This document shows positions 18,391-26,843 of a stretch of DNA of 64,000 bases, in pieces. Origin of the DNA: Caenibius sp. WL. GTDB lineage: Bacteria > Pseudomonadota > Alphaproteobacteria > Sphingomonadales > Sphingomonadaceae. The stretch lies in contig NZ_CP081844.1 in NCBI RefSeq assembly GCF_019803445.1, forward strand, positions 3,174,501 to 3,238,500. Direction: 5' to 3'. How positions within the stretch are numbered: position 1 is the stretch's first letter; each line of letters starts with the position of its first letter. A model generated the notes under the pieces. That model searched no databases. It was not told where the DNA came from and saw only the letters and a program-made list of their open reading frames with translations. The translations under genes were made by a program, and so were the position numbers.

Positions 18391-19488
18391 TCAGCCGAAC
18401 CGCGCCGGGGTGTAGAGCGCCGGATCGAGTGTGCGGGTCATCGCATCGGCGGGCAGGCCAAGCAGCATCTGGCTGGCCAGCCGCGCGGCGGCGGGCGCCG
18501 TCTGGATGCCGAACCCGCCCTGCCCCGCGAACCAGAAGAACCCGGCTTCGCGCGGATCGAACCCATAGACCGGCAGCCGGTCGGGCGCGAAACTGCGCAG
18601 GCCCGCCCATTTGTGTTCCAGTTGTTCGACCTGCCAATCGACCGTGTGCTGCAAGCGGTCGATGGCGATGGCCAGATCGATCTCTTCCGGCGCGGCGTCG
18701 CAGGGGGCACACGGCGTCTCGTCATGCGGGCTGAGCCACAAGCGGCCGCTTTCCGGCTTGAAGTAGAACTGCCCGCCGATGTCGAGCACCACCGGCATCA
18801 CCGCCGGGGCCGCCGGGGCGGTGCGCAGTTGCAGCATCGTCCGCCGATAGGGCTGGATACCCACCGGGCGGGCACCCGCGATCCGCGCCACTTCGTCGGC
18901 CCAGGCGCCTGCCGCATCGACCAGCACGGCGGCCGCGACCTCGCTGCCGTCCGCCAGAGTCAGCCGCCAGCCGCCGTTCGCGCGCCGGGCCGTCGCCAGC
19001 CCGCTGCGGCAGCGGATTTGCGCGCCCGCTTCGCGCGCCCGCGCCAGACACTGCGCGTGGAACGCGCCGACATCGATATCCTTGCTGTCGGGCTCGAACA
19101 CCGCCGCCACCCATTCGGGGCGCAGTCCGGGCACGCAGGCCGCCATCGCCGCGCGATCCCACCGCTCCATCCGGATGCCGCTGGCGGCGAATGCCTGTTC
19201 GAACCGGTCCAGTTCGTTCTGCTGATCGGCCCGGGCGATGGTCAGCCCGCCGCGCGGGCGCAGGAATCCGTGCGCTTCCAGCCAGTCGCCCGAAGCGGAG
19301 GTGAGCGGCTGGACATGCGCGCCGCCATAGCTTTCGACCCAGAACGCGGCGGAGCGGCCAGTGGCGTGATAGCCGGGCGTATCCTCCGTTTCGATCACCA
19401 GCACGCAGGCGTGGGGGGCCAGTTCCGCGGCGAGGCTCGCCCCGGCCATCCCGGCCCCGGCAATGACGACATCATAGGAAACGGAAAT
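18391..19488 (-). CDS. FAD-dependent oxidoreductase, D-arginine dehydrogenase-like (apparent ATT start)
   Basis: The product is a DAO-family flavoprotein of about 365 aa resembling D-arginine dehydrogenase DauA. It shows the FAD motif VVIAGAGMAGASLAAEL, the TPGYHATGRSAAFW segment that follows it in DauA, the middle motif SKDIDVGAFHAQCL, and the C-terminal KWAGLRSFAPDRLPVYG and GQGGFGIQTAPA. Substrate (D-amino acid or another secondary amine) is uncertain. The first ATG in frame, at 19449, lies inside the dinucleotide-binding motif and would destroy it. Upstream, until the stop codon, there is no ATG, GTG, TTG or CTG. ATT at 19488, preceded by GCGAGG and encoding (M)SVSYDVVIAG, is the best start. 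It follows the hydrolase by 26 bases. Confidence 0.82.
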   Translation of the reverse strand: MSVSYDVVIAGAGMAGASLAAELAPHACVLVIETEDTPGYHATGRSAAFWVESYGGAHVQPLTSASGDWLEAHGFLRPRGGLTIARADQQNELDRFEQAFAASGIRMERWDRAAMAACVPGLRPEWVAAVFEPDSKDIDVGAFHAQCLARAREAGAQIRCRSGLATARRANGGWRLTLADGSEVAAAVLVDAAGAWADEVARIAGARPVGIQPYRRTMLQLRTAPAAPAVMPVVLDIGGQFYFKPESGRLWLSPHDETPCAPCDAAPEEIDLAIAIDRLQHTVDWQVEQLEHKWAGLRSFAPDRLPVYGFDPREAGFFWFAGQGGFGIQTAPAAARLASQMLLGLPADAMTRTLDPALYTPARFG

Positions 19489-19514
19489 GGCGGCCTCGCT
19501 TACTCGAACGATGC

Positions 19515-20498
19515 TTATTGGGGCGATTCAGGCGGCGGTGCTACACGATCCAGAAAGGCATCGATAGCATCCAGCGCCCGGTTGCGGACCGCATCCGTTT
19601 CGCGCAGGATTTCGTGCCGGGCTTCGGGGCCGAAGAACAGGGTTTCGCACAAGGGCAGGCGGCGCGCGGCCCGCTCCGTCGCCGCGAAATCGACCAGCCT
19701 GTCCGCCGTGGTCGCCACGATCAGCACCGGGGTGACCACGCTTTCCAACATGCCCGGCCGGTCCAGCAGCCGGATCGAGGCATAGGCCCGTTCCACCCAG
19801 CCCCAGCTTCCCGGCCCCATCACCAGTTCGGGGCGATGATCGCGCCACCATACCTCATCGGCATAACGGCGCTCGTCATGCGTCAGGAGATCGATCCGGT
19901 TCGCGGGCAGTTCGCCGGGCTTTTCGCTCCACCGCCAGGCCGGGCGGCGGGCATCGCCGATCGCGGCCATGAACCGCGCCGCCAGATGGACCAGCGCCAC
20001 CGGAAAGGGCCCGGTGCTGAGGCCCAGCATCGGCGCGGACAGGATCAGCGCATCGGGCGCGACCCGCTTCTCCGCCGCGGCGCGCAACACCAGATGCCCG
20101 CCCATCGAATGCCCGGCCAGCGCATGCGGCCCCGGCGTCTGCGCCGCCCATTCGGCCCAGAAATGCCCGAGATCATAGGTCCAGAGCGAAAAGTCGGGCA
20201 CGTGCCCCGTCACCGCATCCTTGCCCAGCCGCCCCGATCCCGCCTGACCCCGCCAGTCGAGCGCGGTGACATGCCAGCCCTGCCCCGCCCAGTAGGCCAG
20301 CGTTTCGAGATACTTCTCGTAGGCATCCCCCCGGCCGGGGAGGAACAGGAGCGATCCGCGCGCCGCGCCATGCGGTGCGGGCCAGTCGATCCGGCGGATC
20401 GGAAAACCATCGGGCGCGGTCCAGACGCTTTCCCGGGCGGCGGCGGGAATCGCCCGCGCGTCGAATGGGGCATCCGCCAGACTGTCGTGAAGAGAGAT
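19515..20498 (-). CDS. Alpha/beta hydrolase, lysophospholipase-like (apparent ATC start)
   Basis: This protein of about 327 aa is an alpha/beta hydrolase of the monoglyceride-lipase/lysophospholipase type. It has an N-terminal strand LLFLPGRGDAYEKYLETLAY, the TALDWRGQAGSGR turn, the nucleophile elbow AGHSMGGHL, and the acid and histidine regions near ATTADRLVDF and GPEARHEIL. The only standard start that leaves an open frame is a GTG at 20213, which would remove the first third of the fold including the oxyanion loop. Upstream the conserved frame continues to 20498, where ATC is preceded by a perfect AAGGAG six bases away; no ATG, GTG or TTG is found. Substrate is unknown. It probably forms an operon with the flavoprotein downstream. 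Confidence 0.78.
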   Translation of the reverse strand: MSLHDSLADAPFDARAIPAAARESVWTAPDGFPIRRIDWPAPHGAARGSLLFLPGRGDAYEKYLETLAYWAGQGWHVTALDWRGQAGSGRLGKDAVTGHVPDFSLWTYDLGHFWAEWAAQTPGPHALAGHSMGGHLVLRAAAEKRVAPDALILSAPMLGLSTGPFPVALVHLAARFMAAIGDARRPAWRWSEKPGELPANRIDLLTHDERRYADEVWWRDHRPELVMGPGSWGWVERAYASIRLLDRPGMLESVVTPVLIVATTADRLVDFAATERAARRLPLCETLFFGPEARHEILRETDAVRNRALDAIDAFLDRVAPPPESPQ

Positions 20499-20510
20499 AG
20501 CGCGCTCCTT
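20496..20510 (-). promoter_or_regulatory. Shine-Dalgarno site that points to an ATC start codon
   Basis: On the minus strand the sequence AAGGAGCGCGCTATC places a consensus ribosome-binding site six bases before ATC (20498-20496). This is the main reason for starting the hydrolase at an isoleucine codon. Confidence 0.6.
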
Positions 20511-20552
20511 CGCGTGGTTACTATTTGGTAAGCCATGTTTGTTACCCAGTTT

Positions 20553-20570
20553 CCCAGGATCAAGCCTGGG
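20553..20570 (+). promoter_or_regulatory. Hairpin just before cpaA
   Basis: CCCAGG and CCTGGG form a 6-base stem around ATCAAG, ending nine bases before the proposed TTG start of cpaA. It would lie in the 5' leader and could hinder ribosome access or be part of an operator. No known riboswitch is recognised. Confidence 0.35.
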
Positions 20571-20578
20571 GGGCGCAA

Positions 20579-21073
20579 TTGCAAGACGGCATTTTTCATC
20601 ACATCCCGCTGATCGTTCTGGCGGCCCTGCTGCTGACGGCGGCGTTCACCGACTTGCGCAGCCGCCGCATCGCCAACTGGCTGAACGCCAGCATCGCGAT
20701 CGCCGCGCCGCTGTACTGGTGGACCAGCGGTCTCAGCCTGTGGCCCGGCGTGGCGATCCAGCTCGGCATGGCGATGGCCGCGTTCGCCTGCCTGAGCGTG
20801 CTGTTCGCGTTGCGCGCGATGGGCGGCGGCGATGTCAAGCTGCTGACCGCGCTGGCGCTGTGGTTCGAGCCGATGGCCTATCTGCAACTGCTGTTCGTGA
20901 TGGCGCTGGCCGGCGGTGTGCTGACCGTCGTCATGGGCATGTGGCATGTCATGCGCCGCCAGAAGGACAAGCTCGCCATTCCTTATGGCGTCGCCATCGC
21001 AGTCGGGGGGCTGTGCATTCTGGGCATGCAATACTGGGCGAAGAACCCGGCACCGGCCGCGGTTCTGGGGTGA
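20579..21073 (+). CDS. cpaA: CpaA, type IV prepilin peptidase of the Tad pilus
   Basis: CpaA/TadV cleaves and may methylate Flp prepilins and TadE/F pseudopilins in the inner membrane. The product of about 164 aa is hydrophobic throughout, with the A24 peptidase motifs LTAAFTDLRSRRIANWLN (catalytic Asp) and AMGGGDVKLLTALALW (GGGD motif). The short form without the zinc-binding loop is usual for Tad systems. The start is TTG at 20579; another TTG at 20525 would add 18 residues of poor membrane character. No ATG is in frame before the first helix. It opens the Tad operon, divergent from the hydrolase. Confidence 0.9.
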   Translation: MQDGIFHHIPLIVLAALLLTAAFTDLRSRRIANWLNASIAIAAPLYWWTSGLSLWPGVAIQLGMAMAAFACLSVLFALRAMGGGDVKLLTALALWFEPMAYLQLLFVMALAGGVLTVVMGMWHVMRRQKDKLAIPYGVAIAVGGLCILGMQYWAKNPAPAAVLG

Positions 21074-21153
21074 GAACCCGTTTTTAACCATTTCCGCGCC
21101 ATAGTGGCGCACAGGGGGCCCGGGACCTGCCGGGCACAAGGGGGCAAACGACA

Positions 21154-22170
21154 ATGGACAGGAAGAAGCTGGCTTTGCTGGTCGGGGCGCTGGTCATCGC
21201 GATCGGCACGGCGCTCGCCGCACGCAGCATGTTTGCCGGGGCAGCCGCGCCGGTAGCCGCAGCCGCACCCATGATGCAGCCTCAGAAGGGGCCCAAGGTC
21301 CTGGTCGCCCAGCGCGCCCTGCCTGTCGGCACGATCATCACCGCCGATGCCATGAGCTTCCAGCAGTGGCCCAAGGAAATGGTCGACAACGCCTATTTCC
21401 TCCAGGGCGATGTCGAAATGGACAAGCTGCTCGGCACGGTCGTGCGCCATCCGATCATGGCGGGCGAGCCGGTTACCCGGGGCGCCCTGGTCAGCCCGGG
21501 CGACCGTGGCTTCCTGGCCGCGGCTCTCGCCCCCGGCATGCGCGCCGTGACCATCCCCGTATCGGACAAGACGGCTGTCGCCGGGTTCATCTTCCCGGGG
21601 GACCGGGTCGATCTCGTCCTGACGCAGACTGTCGAAGGCGGCGGCGACGGCGGCGCTCTGCGCGCTTCCGAAACCTTCCTTGCCAACCTGCGCGTGCTCG
21701 CCACCGACCAGTCGACCGCGAGCGAAGTGGTGGACGGCAAGACGGTGGTGCGCGAATTCAGCACCGTCACGCTCGAAGTCACGCCCAAGATCGCCGAAAA
21801 GGTCGCGGTGGCGCAAACCATCGGCACGATCAGCCTGTCGCTGCGCTCTATCGCCGATAACGCGGGCGATCTGGAACGCGCCATCGTTTCGGGCGCGGTC
21901 GATCTGCCTGCGGGCGCCAGCAGAGCGGAAGAGGAAAAGATCATCCGCACGGCGATGAACCGGCCGCAGGACCGCACCGGCAGCTATGTGACAGGCGCGG
22001 ACGTATCGCGTTACCAGCGGAGCAGCCTGCCGCCGCCGCAGAGCAGCAGCAGCCCGGCCCCATCCGGGGCACCCACCGCTCCGGGCAATCCGGCGGCCAC
22101 TGTGCCGCTCGGGCCTTCCGTCAAGATTTCACGCGGCAACGCCGTCGAAACCGTCACGGTGAAGAAGTGA
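21154..22170 (+). CDS. cpaB: CpaB/RcpC, Tad pilus assembly protein
   Basis: CpaB is a periplasmic protein with an N-terminal anchor and works with the secretin CpaC. The 338-aa product has the membrane helix LALLVGALVIAIGTALAA (about 6-23), a SAF domain (about 48-115, VLVAQRALPVGTIITADAMS), and the RcpC region (about 120-270) with MRAVTIPVSDKTAVAGFIF. The tail from about 280 is Pro/Ser-rich and low in complexity. It starts 80 bases after cpaA and precedes cpaC by 64 bases. Confidence 0.94.
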   Translation: MDRKKLALLVGALVIAIGTALAARSMFAGAAAPVAAAAPMMQPQKGPKVLVAQRALPVGTIITADAMSFQQWPKEMVDNAYFLQGDVEMDKLLGTVVRHPIMAGEPVTRGALVSPGDRGFLAAALAPGMRAVTIPVSDKTAVAGFIFPGDRVDLVLTQTVEGGGDGGALRASETFLANLRVLATDQSTASEVVDGKTVVREFSTVTLEVTPKIAEKVAVAQTIGTISLSLRSIADNAGDLERAIVSGAVDLPAGASRAEEEKIIRTAMNRPQDRTGSYVTGADVSRYQRSSLPPPQSSSSPAPSGAPTAPGNPAATVPLGPSVKISRGNAVETVTVKK

Positions 22171-22234
22171 CATGATCCGGCACCGCACCCCATCCACCGT
22201 TCATTCGCGCATCGCGCAACCGAGAGGCACATCC

Positions 22235-23842
22235 ATGACACGCTGCCTTACACTCGCCATCATGAGCGCCGTCTGCACCGCGGTGCCGATGGCCGCGCTG
22301 CCGGGCGCAGGCGCCCAGGCGCAGACCGTTTCCCGGCCCGCCAACATGCTCGAACTTTCGATCGGGCGCGGCGAACTGATCACTCTGCCCGGCACGATGA
22401 GCGATGTCTTCGTCGCCAACGACACTGTGGCCGACGTGCAGGTGAAATCGCAACGCCAGCTCTATGTGTTCGGCAAGACGGGCGGCGAAACCACCGTCTA
22501 TGCCAGCAATCCGGCCGGCGCGGTGATCTGGTCGGCCAATATCCGCGTGGGCACCAATATCGACAGCGTCGATCAGATGCTGACGCTGGCCATGCCCGAT
22601 GCAAAGATCGGTGTCGCCACGATGGGCACCAACACCGTGCTGCTGACCGGCACAGTCGCCGCACCCGAAGACGGCGCGGAAGCCGAACGCCTGGTGCAGG
22701 CCTATATGGGCGACAAGGTCAACGTCATCAGCCGCCTCAAGACGGCCACGCCGCTGCAGGTCAACCTGCGCGTGCGGTTTGCCGAAGTCAGCCGTTCGCT
22801 GGTGCGCAAGCTGGGCGTCAATCTGACCAGTATCGACGGCAGCAGCGGCATGCAGTTCGGCATCGGGCAAGGCCGGACAGGCGCTTTCAAGACCTTTCGC
22901 CCGAACAGCGCCACCGGTGTCGGCACAGCGACCAAGGCGATGATCCCCGACATCAACAACCCGGGGAAATTCGTCGAAGTGGACGCCACCAGCATCAATC
23001 CGATCTCGGGCGGTTCGACGCTCGGCCTGGCGGGCAAGTTTCTCGGGCTCGATCTTCTCGGCGCGCTGGACCTGGCGGAAACCGACGGTCTCGTGACCAC
23101 GCTGGCGCAGCCGAACCTGACGGCGCTTTCCGGCGAAACCGCCGATTTCCTTGCCGGGGGTGAATTCCCCATCGCTTCGTCGCAGGGGCTCGGCACCACC
23201 AGCATCGAATACAAGAAATACGGCGTCAGCCTGTCCTACACGCCGACCGTGCTGGCCAATGGCAGGATTTCGCTCCGCGTCCGCCCGGAAGTGTCGGAAC
23301 TGTCGGCCAAGGGCGCGATCATCCTGAGCAATTTCCAGATCCCCGGGCTGACGGTGCGCCGCGCCGAAACGACCGTGGAACTGGGTTCGGGCCAGAGCTT
23401 CATGATCGCCGGCCTGCTGAGCAACAACGCCCAGAACACGATCGACAAGGCCCCCGGCGCGGGCGATCTGCCGATCCTCGGCGCCCTGTTCCGTTCGACC
23501 GATTTCCAGAAGGGCCAGACCGAACTGGTCATCGTGGTGACGCCTTACCTCGTCAATCCGGTCAACGACCGGGATATCAAGCTGCCGACCGACGGCTTCC
23601 ATACGCCGACCGTGCTGGAACAGTTGATCGGCAACCGGGAATCGCGCGGAACCAGCGGCGAAACCCGCCCGATGCCCCGGACGGAGGATGAAGCTCCGGC
23701 CAATCCGAAAATCGGATACGACGCGGACATGCTCGCCCCGACACAGGGCCGCAACGCCGACGAAACCAAGCCCGGCAAGAAATCGCGCAAGCAGGATCGC
23801 GAAGCACAGGCATCCGCTACCCCCGGCTTCAGCCTGAACTGA
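22235..23842 (+). CDS. cpaC: CpaC, outer-membrane secretin of the Tad pilus
   Basis: CpaC/RcpA makes the outer-membrane channel for the pilus. From ATG 22235 the product is 535 aa, with a signal peptide ending near AGAQAQ, the secretin-associated N-terminal domain (RPANMLELSIGRGELITLPG onward), a BON-like domain (about 110-165), and the secretin core (about 170-440) with the VGVSLSYTPTVL-type and RRAETTVELGSGQSFMIAGL motifs. The C-terminal 80 residues are polar and basic. The start is set by the signal peptide and by GAGAGG placed eight bases upstream, not by the open frame from 22172. Confidence 0.95.
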   Translation: MTRCLTLAIMSAVCTAVPMAALPGAGAQAQTVSRPANMLELSIGRGELITLPGTMSDVFVANDTVADVQVKSQRQLYVFGKTGGETTVYASNPAGAVIWSANIRVGTNIDSVDQMLTLAMPDAKIGVATMGTNTVLLTGTVAAPEDGAEAERLVQAYMGDKVNVISRLKTATPLQVNLRVRFAEVSRSLVRKLGVNLTSIDGSSGMQFGIGQGRTGAFKTFRPNSATGVGTATKAMIPDINNPGKFVEVDATSINPISGGSTLGLAGKFLGLDLLGALDLAETDGLVTTLAQPNLTALSGETADFLAGGEFPIASSQGLGTTSIEYKKYGVSLSYTPTVLANGRISLRVRPEVSELSAKGAIILSNFQIPGLTVRRAETTVELGSGQSFMIAGLLSNNAQNTIDKAPGAGDLPILGALFRSTDFQKGQTELVIVVTPYLVNPVNDRDIKLPTDGFHTPTVLEQLIGNRESRGTSGETRPMPRTEDEAPANPKIGYDADMLAPTQGRNADETKPGKKSRKQDREAQASATPGFSLN

Positions 23843-23855
23843 GAAAGGCACGACA

Positions 23856-24509
23856 ATGCGCATCCGCACAAGCAAGCCCCTGGCCCTCGCCCTTCTCGCC
23901 GCCGCCGGTTTCACGATCGCGGGCTGCGACAGCACCGCCTACCAGAAACGCGGGCTGGAAAGCATTCATCAGCCGATCGTATCGCGCAACACTTACACGC
24001 TCGATCTGGTCACCGGCGGTGGCGGCCTCTCCGCCACGGAACAGAACCGCCTGGCGGAATGGTTCGAAACCATGGACCTGCGCTATGGCGACCGCGTTGC
24101 GATCGACGATCCCAACGCCAGCACGGCGACGCGCAGCGCGGTGAACGAGATCGCCGGGCGCTTCGGCCTGCTGGTTGCCGAAGGCGCGCCGGTCACGCCG
24201 GGTGAAATCTATCCGGGCAATGCCCGCGTCGTTGTCACCCGTTCCACCGCCACTGTCCCCGGATGCCCTGACTGGTCGGATTCGCGCGCTTCGAATCTCG
24301 GCAACCAGACGGCTTCGGGCTTCGGTTGCGCGGTGAACAGCAATCTGGCCGCCATGGTCGCCAATCCCGAAGATCTCGTCCGCGGCGAACGCGGAACGGG
24401 CCAGACGGTGATGATGTCTTCCAACAAGGCCATCGACAGCTATCGCCGGCAGAAGCCCACGGGCACGCAAAGCCTGGTGAAGAACGCGACTTCGGATGGG
24501 GGGAACTGA
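23856..24509 (+). CDS. cpaD: CpaD, Tad pilus biogenesis lipoprotein
   Basis: CpaD is a periplasmic lipoprotein needed for secretin assembly. The 217-aa product has a lipobox IAGC (Cys24) after a hydrophobic leader. The body has the family segment VSRNTYTLDLVTGGGGLS, then LAEWFETMDLRYGDRVAIDD, and the cysteine pair CPDWS and FGCAVNSNLAAMVANPEDL near the C-terminus. It lies 13 bases after cpaC and 3 bases before cpaE, so it is clearly part of the operon. Confidence 0.93.
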   Translation: MRIRTSKPLALALLAAAGFTIAGCDSTAYQKRGLESIHQPIVSRNTYTLDLVTGGGGLSATEQNRLAEWFETMDLRYGDRVAIDDPNASTATRSAVNEIAGRFGLLVAEGAPVTPGEIYPGNARVVVTRSTATVPGCPDWSDSRASNLGNQTASGFGCAVNSNLAAMVANPEDLVRGERGTGQTVMMSSNKAIDSYRRQKPTGTQSLVKNATSDGGN

Positions 24510-24512
24510 GCC

Positions 24513-25784
24513 ATGAACGCACCATGGAAAGCGGGCCTGCCGAGCAATCGCGATCCATTCATGGCTTTCGTCTGCGACGAAGCCACACTCGATCAGTTGC
24601 ATCCGGCTGTCGTCGAACTCGGCTGGTCGCTGGAAAAGTGCCAGTTGGGCGGGCTGCGCAACGCGGTCCAGACGTTATCGGTCACGGCCAGTCCGGCAAT
24701 CCTGCTGGTCGATCTGTCGGAAAGCCACGATCCGCTGGAAGATATCAACGCGCTGGCCGAAGTGTGCGAACCGGGCACGGTGGTGATCGCCATCGGCCAG
24801 GTCAACGATGTGCGGCTATATCGCGGGCTGATCGACAGCGGCATTCACGATTATCTGCTCAAGCCGCTTTCGGCCGGGCAACTGCATGAAGCGCTCACCC
24901 ATGCACAGATGACTTTCATCACACCCAAGCCGCATGAGGCCGCCGACGGGGTGAAACAGCACGTTTCGACCGCTGTCGTCGGTACGCGCGGCGGAGTCGG
25001 CGCATCAACTGTGGCCACTTCGCTCGCCTGGCTGTTCAGCACGGATCACGCATTGGCGACCGCGCTGCTCGATCTCGATATCCATTTCGGCACGGGGGCG
25101 CTGACGCTGGACCTCGAACCGGGCCGGGGACTGACGGATGCGATCGACAATCCGGCCCGGATCGACGGGCTGTTCCTCGAACGGGCGATGGTTCGCGCCA
25201 ACGACAATCTCGCCATCCTCTCGGCAGAAGCATCGATCAGCACGCCGCTGATGACGGACGGTACGGCTTTCATGCGGCTGGAGGAGGAATTCCGGCAGTC
25301 TTTCGACATGACGATGATCGACCTGCCGCGCAACATGCTGATCAATTTTCCGCTGCTGCTCAACACCGTCAACGCGGTGGTGGTGGTCACCGAACTGACG
25401 CTCGCCGCGGCGCGCGATACGATCCGCCTGCTCGCCTGGCTGAAAGCCAATGCCGCGCAGGCGCAGATCGTGATCGTGGCCAACCGGGTCCAGCCGGGGC
25501 TGCAGGAAATCTCCAAGGCCGATTTCGAGGCATCGATCGAGGCCAGGATCGATCACGTCATTCCCGCAGACCCCAAGGCGGCAATCCAGGCCGCGCAACT
25601 GGGGCAAGCGCTGGTGAACGCCAATCCAGCGAGCAAGGCGACCGCCGCGCTGCGCGGCCTTACCCAGGAAATCCGCGCCATCGCCGGGGGCGAACCAGCC
25701 GGGGCCGGTGAGGCGAAACCATCGCTGCTGGGCAAGCTCGATCTCAAGGCACTGATCGGGCGGAAACAGAAAATGCCGGCCTGA
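24513..25784 (+). CDS. cpaE: CpaE/TadZ, MinD-like ATPase of the Tad pilus
   Basis: CpaE places the Tad machine at its site in the cell. The 423-aa product has an N-terminal receiver-like domain (about 1-140, with VVIAIGQVNDVRLYRGLIDS and DYLLKPLSAGQL) and a C-terminal MinD/ParA-like ATPase (about 150-400). The P-loop is TRGGVGASTVATSL, lacking both MinD lysines, a variation usual in CpaE proteins. After it come LLDLDIHFGTGALTLDL and MIDLPRN. No cpaF follows: the next gene, 72 bases downstream, is tadB. Confidence 0.94.
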   Translation: MNAPWKAGLPSNRDPFMAFVCDEATLDQLHPAVVELGWSLEKCQLGGLRNAVQTLSVTASPAILLVDLSESHDPLEDINALAEVCEPGTVVIAIGQVNDVRLYRGLIDSGIHDYLLKPLSAGQLHEALTHAQMTFITPKPHEAADGVKQHVSTAVVGTRGGVGASTVATSLAWLFSTDHALATALLDLDIHFGTGALTLDLEPGRGLTDAIDNPARIDGLFLERAMVRANDNLAILSAEASISTPLMTDGTAFMRLEEEFRQSFDMTMIDLPRNMLINFPLLLNTVNAVVVVTELTLAAARDTIRLLAWLKANAAQAQIVIVANRVQPGLQEISKADFEASIEARIDHVIPADPKAAIQAAQLGQALVNANPASKATAALRGLTQEIRAIAGGEPAGAGEAKPSLLGKLDLKALIGRKQKMPA

Positions 25785-25856
25785 CCGGACGGTGCCACCC
25801 TGCGGGCGGCATGGATCGGGCACAAGGCGGGCCATGGGAACGAGTGAGGCAGAGCC

Positions 25857-26828
25857 ATGAACATTTTCCAGCTTGTGGTGATCGGCACAGGGGCTCTGCT
25901 GGCTTGCGCATTGGCCTATTTCGCTCTGCGCGGGCCATCGGGCGGCAAGAAAAGCGTCCAGCGCCTGCAGACACTGCGCGAACGCCATTCGCAAAGCACC
26001 CAGGACAAGGTCGAAGCGCAATTGCGCAAGGCCGTGGCCGCGCGCCGCCCCAGAGTCCATCAGGCCGCCGGGTCGGATTCGCGGATCGCCGCGCTGGCCC
26101 TGCGCTTGCACCGCAGCGGCAAACCATGGTCCGTGGCGCAATATTTCTATGCGTCGGCGGGCCTCGCCCTTGCCGTCGCCACGCTGGTCTATCTGAAGTG
26201 GGGCGCACTGCTGCTGGCGATCACCATCGGCGTCCTCGTTGGGGCAGGCCTGCCGCATCTCGTCATCAGCCGGGCCATCAAGAAACGCACTCTGGCATTC
26301 AACGCCAAGTTTCCCGATGCGATCGAACTGCTGGTGCGCGGGTTGCGTTCCGGCCTACCGGTGACGGAAACGCTGGGGGTGGTGGCGCGTGAAGTGCCGG
26401 GCCCGGTGAGCGAGGAATTCAAGGCCGTGATCGACCGGATGAAACTGGGCCGCACGATGGACGACGCGTTGCAGGAAACGGCGGACCGGCTGGATACGCC
26501 GGAATTCGCCTTCTTCTGCATCACGCTGGCGATTCAGCGGGAAACGGGCGGCAATCTTGCCGAAACCCTTTCCAATCTCGCCGATGTGCTGCGCAAGCGC
26601 GCGCAGATGAAGCTGAAAATCCGGGCACTGTCCTCGGAATCGAAAGCCTCCGCCTATATCGTGGGCGCGTTGCCGTTCGTCGTCTTTGCCCTGATCTGGT
26701 GGATCAACCCCACTTACATCGGCAAGTTCTTCGTCGACCAACGCCTGATCGTGGTTGGGATCGGCGGGTTCGTCTGGATGTCCATCGGCGGCCTGGTGAT
26801 GGCCAAAATGGTCAACTTCGAAATCTGA
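25857..26828 (+). CDS. tadB: TadB, inner-membrane platform protein of the Tad pilus
   Basis: TadB and TadC form the membrane platform on which the CpaF motor acts. The 323-aa product has an N-terminal helix (about 5-25), a pair of helices near 95-135, the cytoplasmic T2SSF domain (about 145-275, FPDAIELLVRGLRSGLPVTE) and two C-terminal helices. The T2SSF glutamate-rich segment ETGGNLAETLSNLADVLRKR is intact. It follows cpaE directly, where cpaF would normally lie, and precedes tadC by 15 bases. Confidence 0.94.
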   Translation: MNIFQLVVIGTGALLACALAYFALRGPSGGKKSVQRLQTLRERHSQSTQDKVEAQLRKAVAARRPRVHQAAGSDSRIAALALRLHRSGKPWSVAQYFYASAGLALAVATLVYLKWGALLLAITIGVLVGAGLPHLVISRAIKKRTLAFNAKFPDAIELLVRGLRSGLPVTETLGVVAREVPGPVSEEFKAVIDRMKLGRTMDDALQETADRLDTPEFAFFCITLAIQRETGGNLAETLSNLADVLRKRAQMKLKIRALSSESKASAYIVGALPFVVFALIWWINPTYIGKFFVDQRLIVVGIGGFVWMSIGGLVMAKMVNFEI

Positions 26829-26843
26829 GCGGGAGCAAAAGCG

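Noticed and set aside
19447-19449. ATG as start of the flavoprotein
   Set aside because: It lies inside the G-x-G-x-x-G dinucleotide-binding motif, so the protein could not bind FAD.
20211-20213. GTG as start of the alpha/beta hydrolase
   Set aside because: It would remove about 95 conserved residues including the oxyanion loop and the first strands of the fold.
24513-25784. The CpaE ATPase as a replacement for the missing CpaF
   Set aside because: It is a MinD-like localisation ATPase with a degenerate P-loop, not a hexameric secretion ATPase; no Asp-box or His-box motifs are present.
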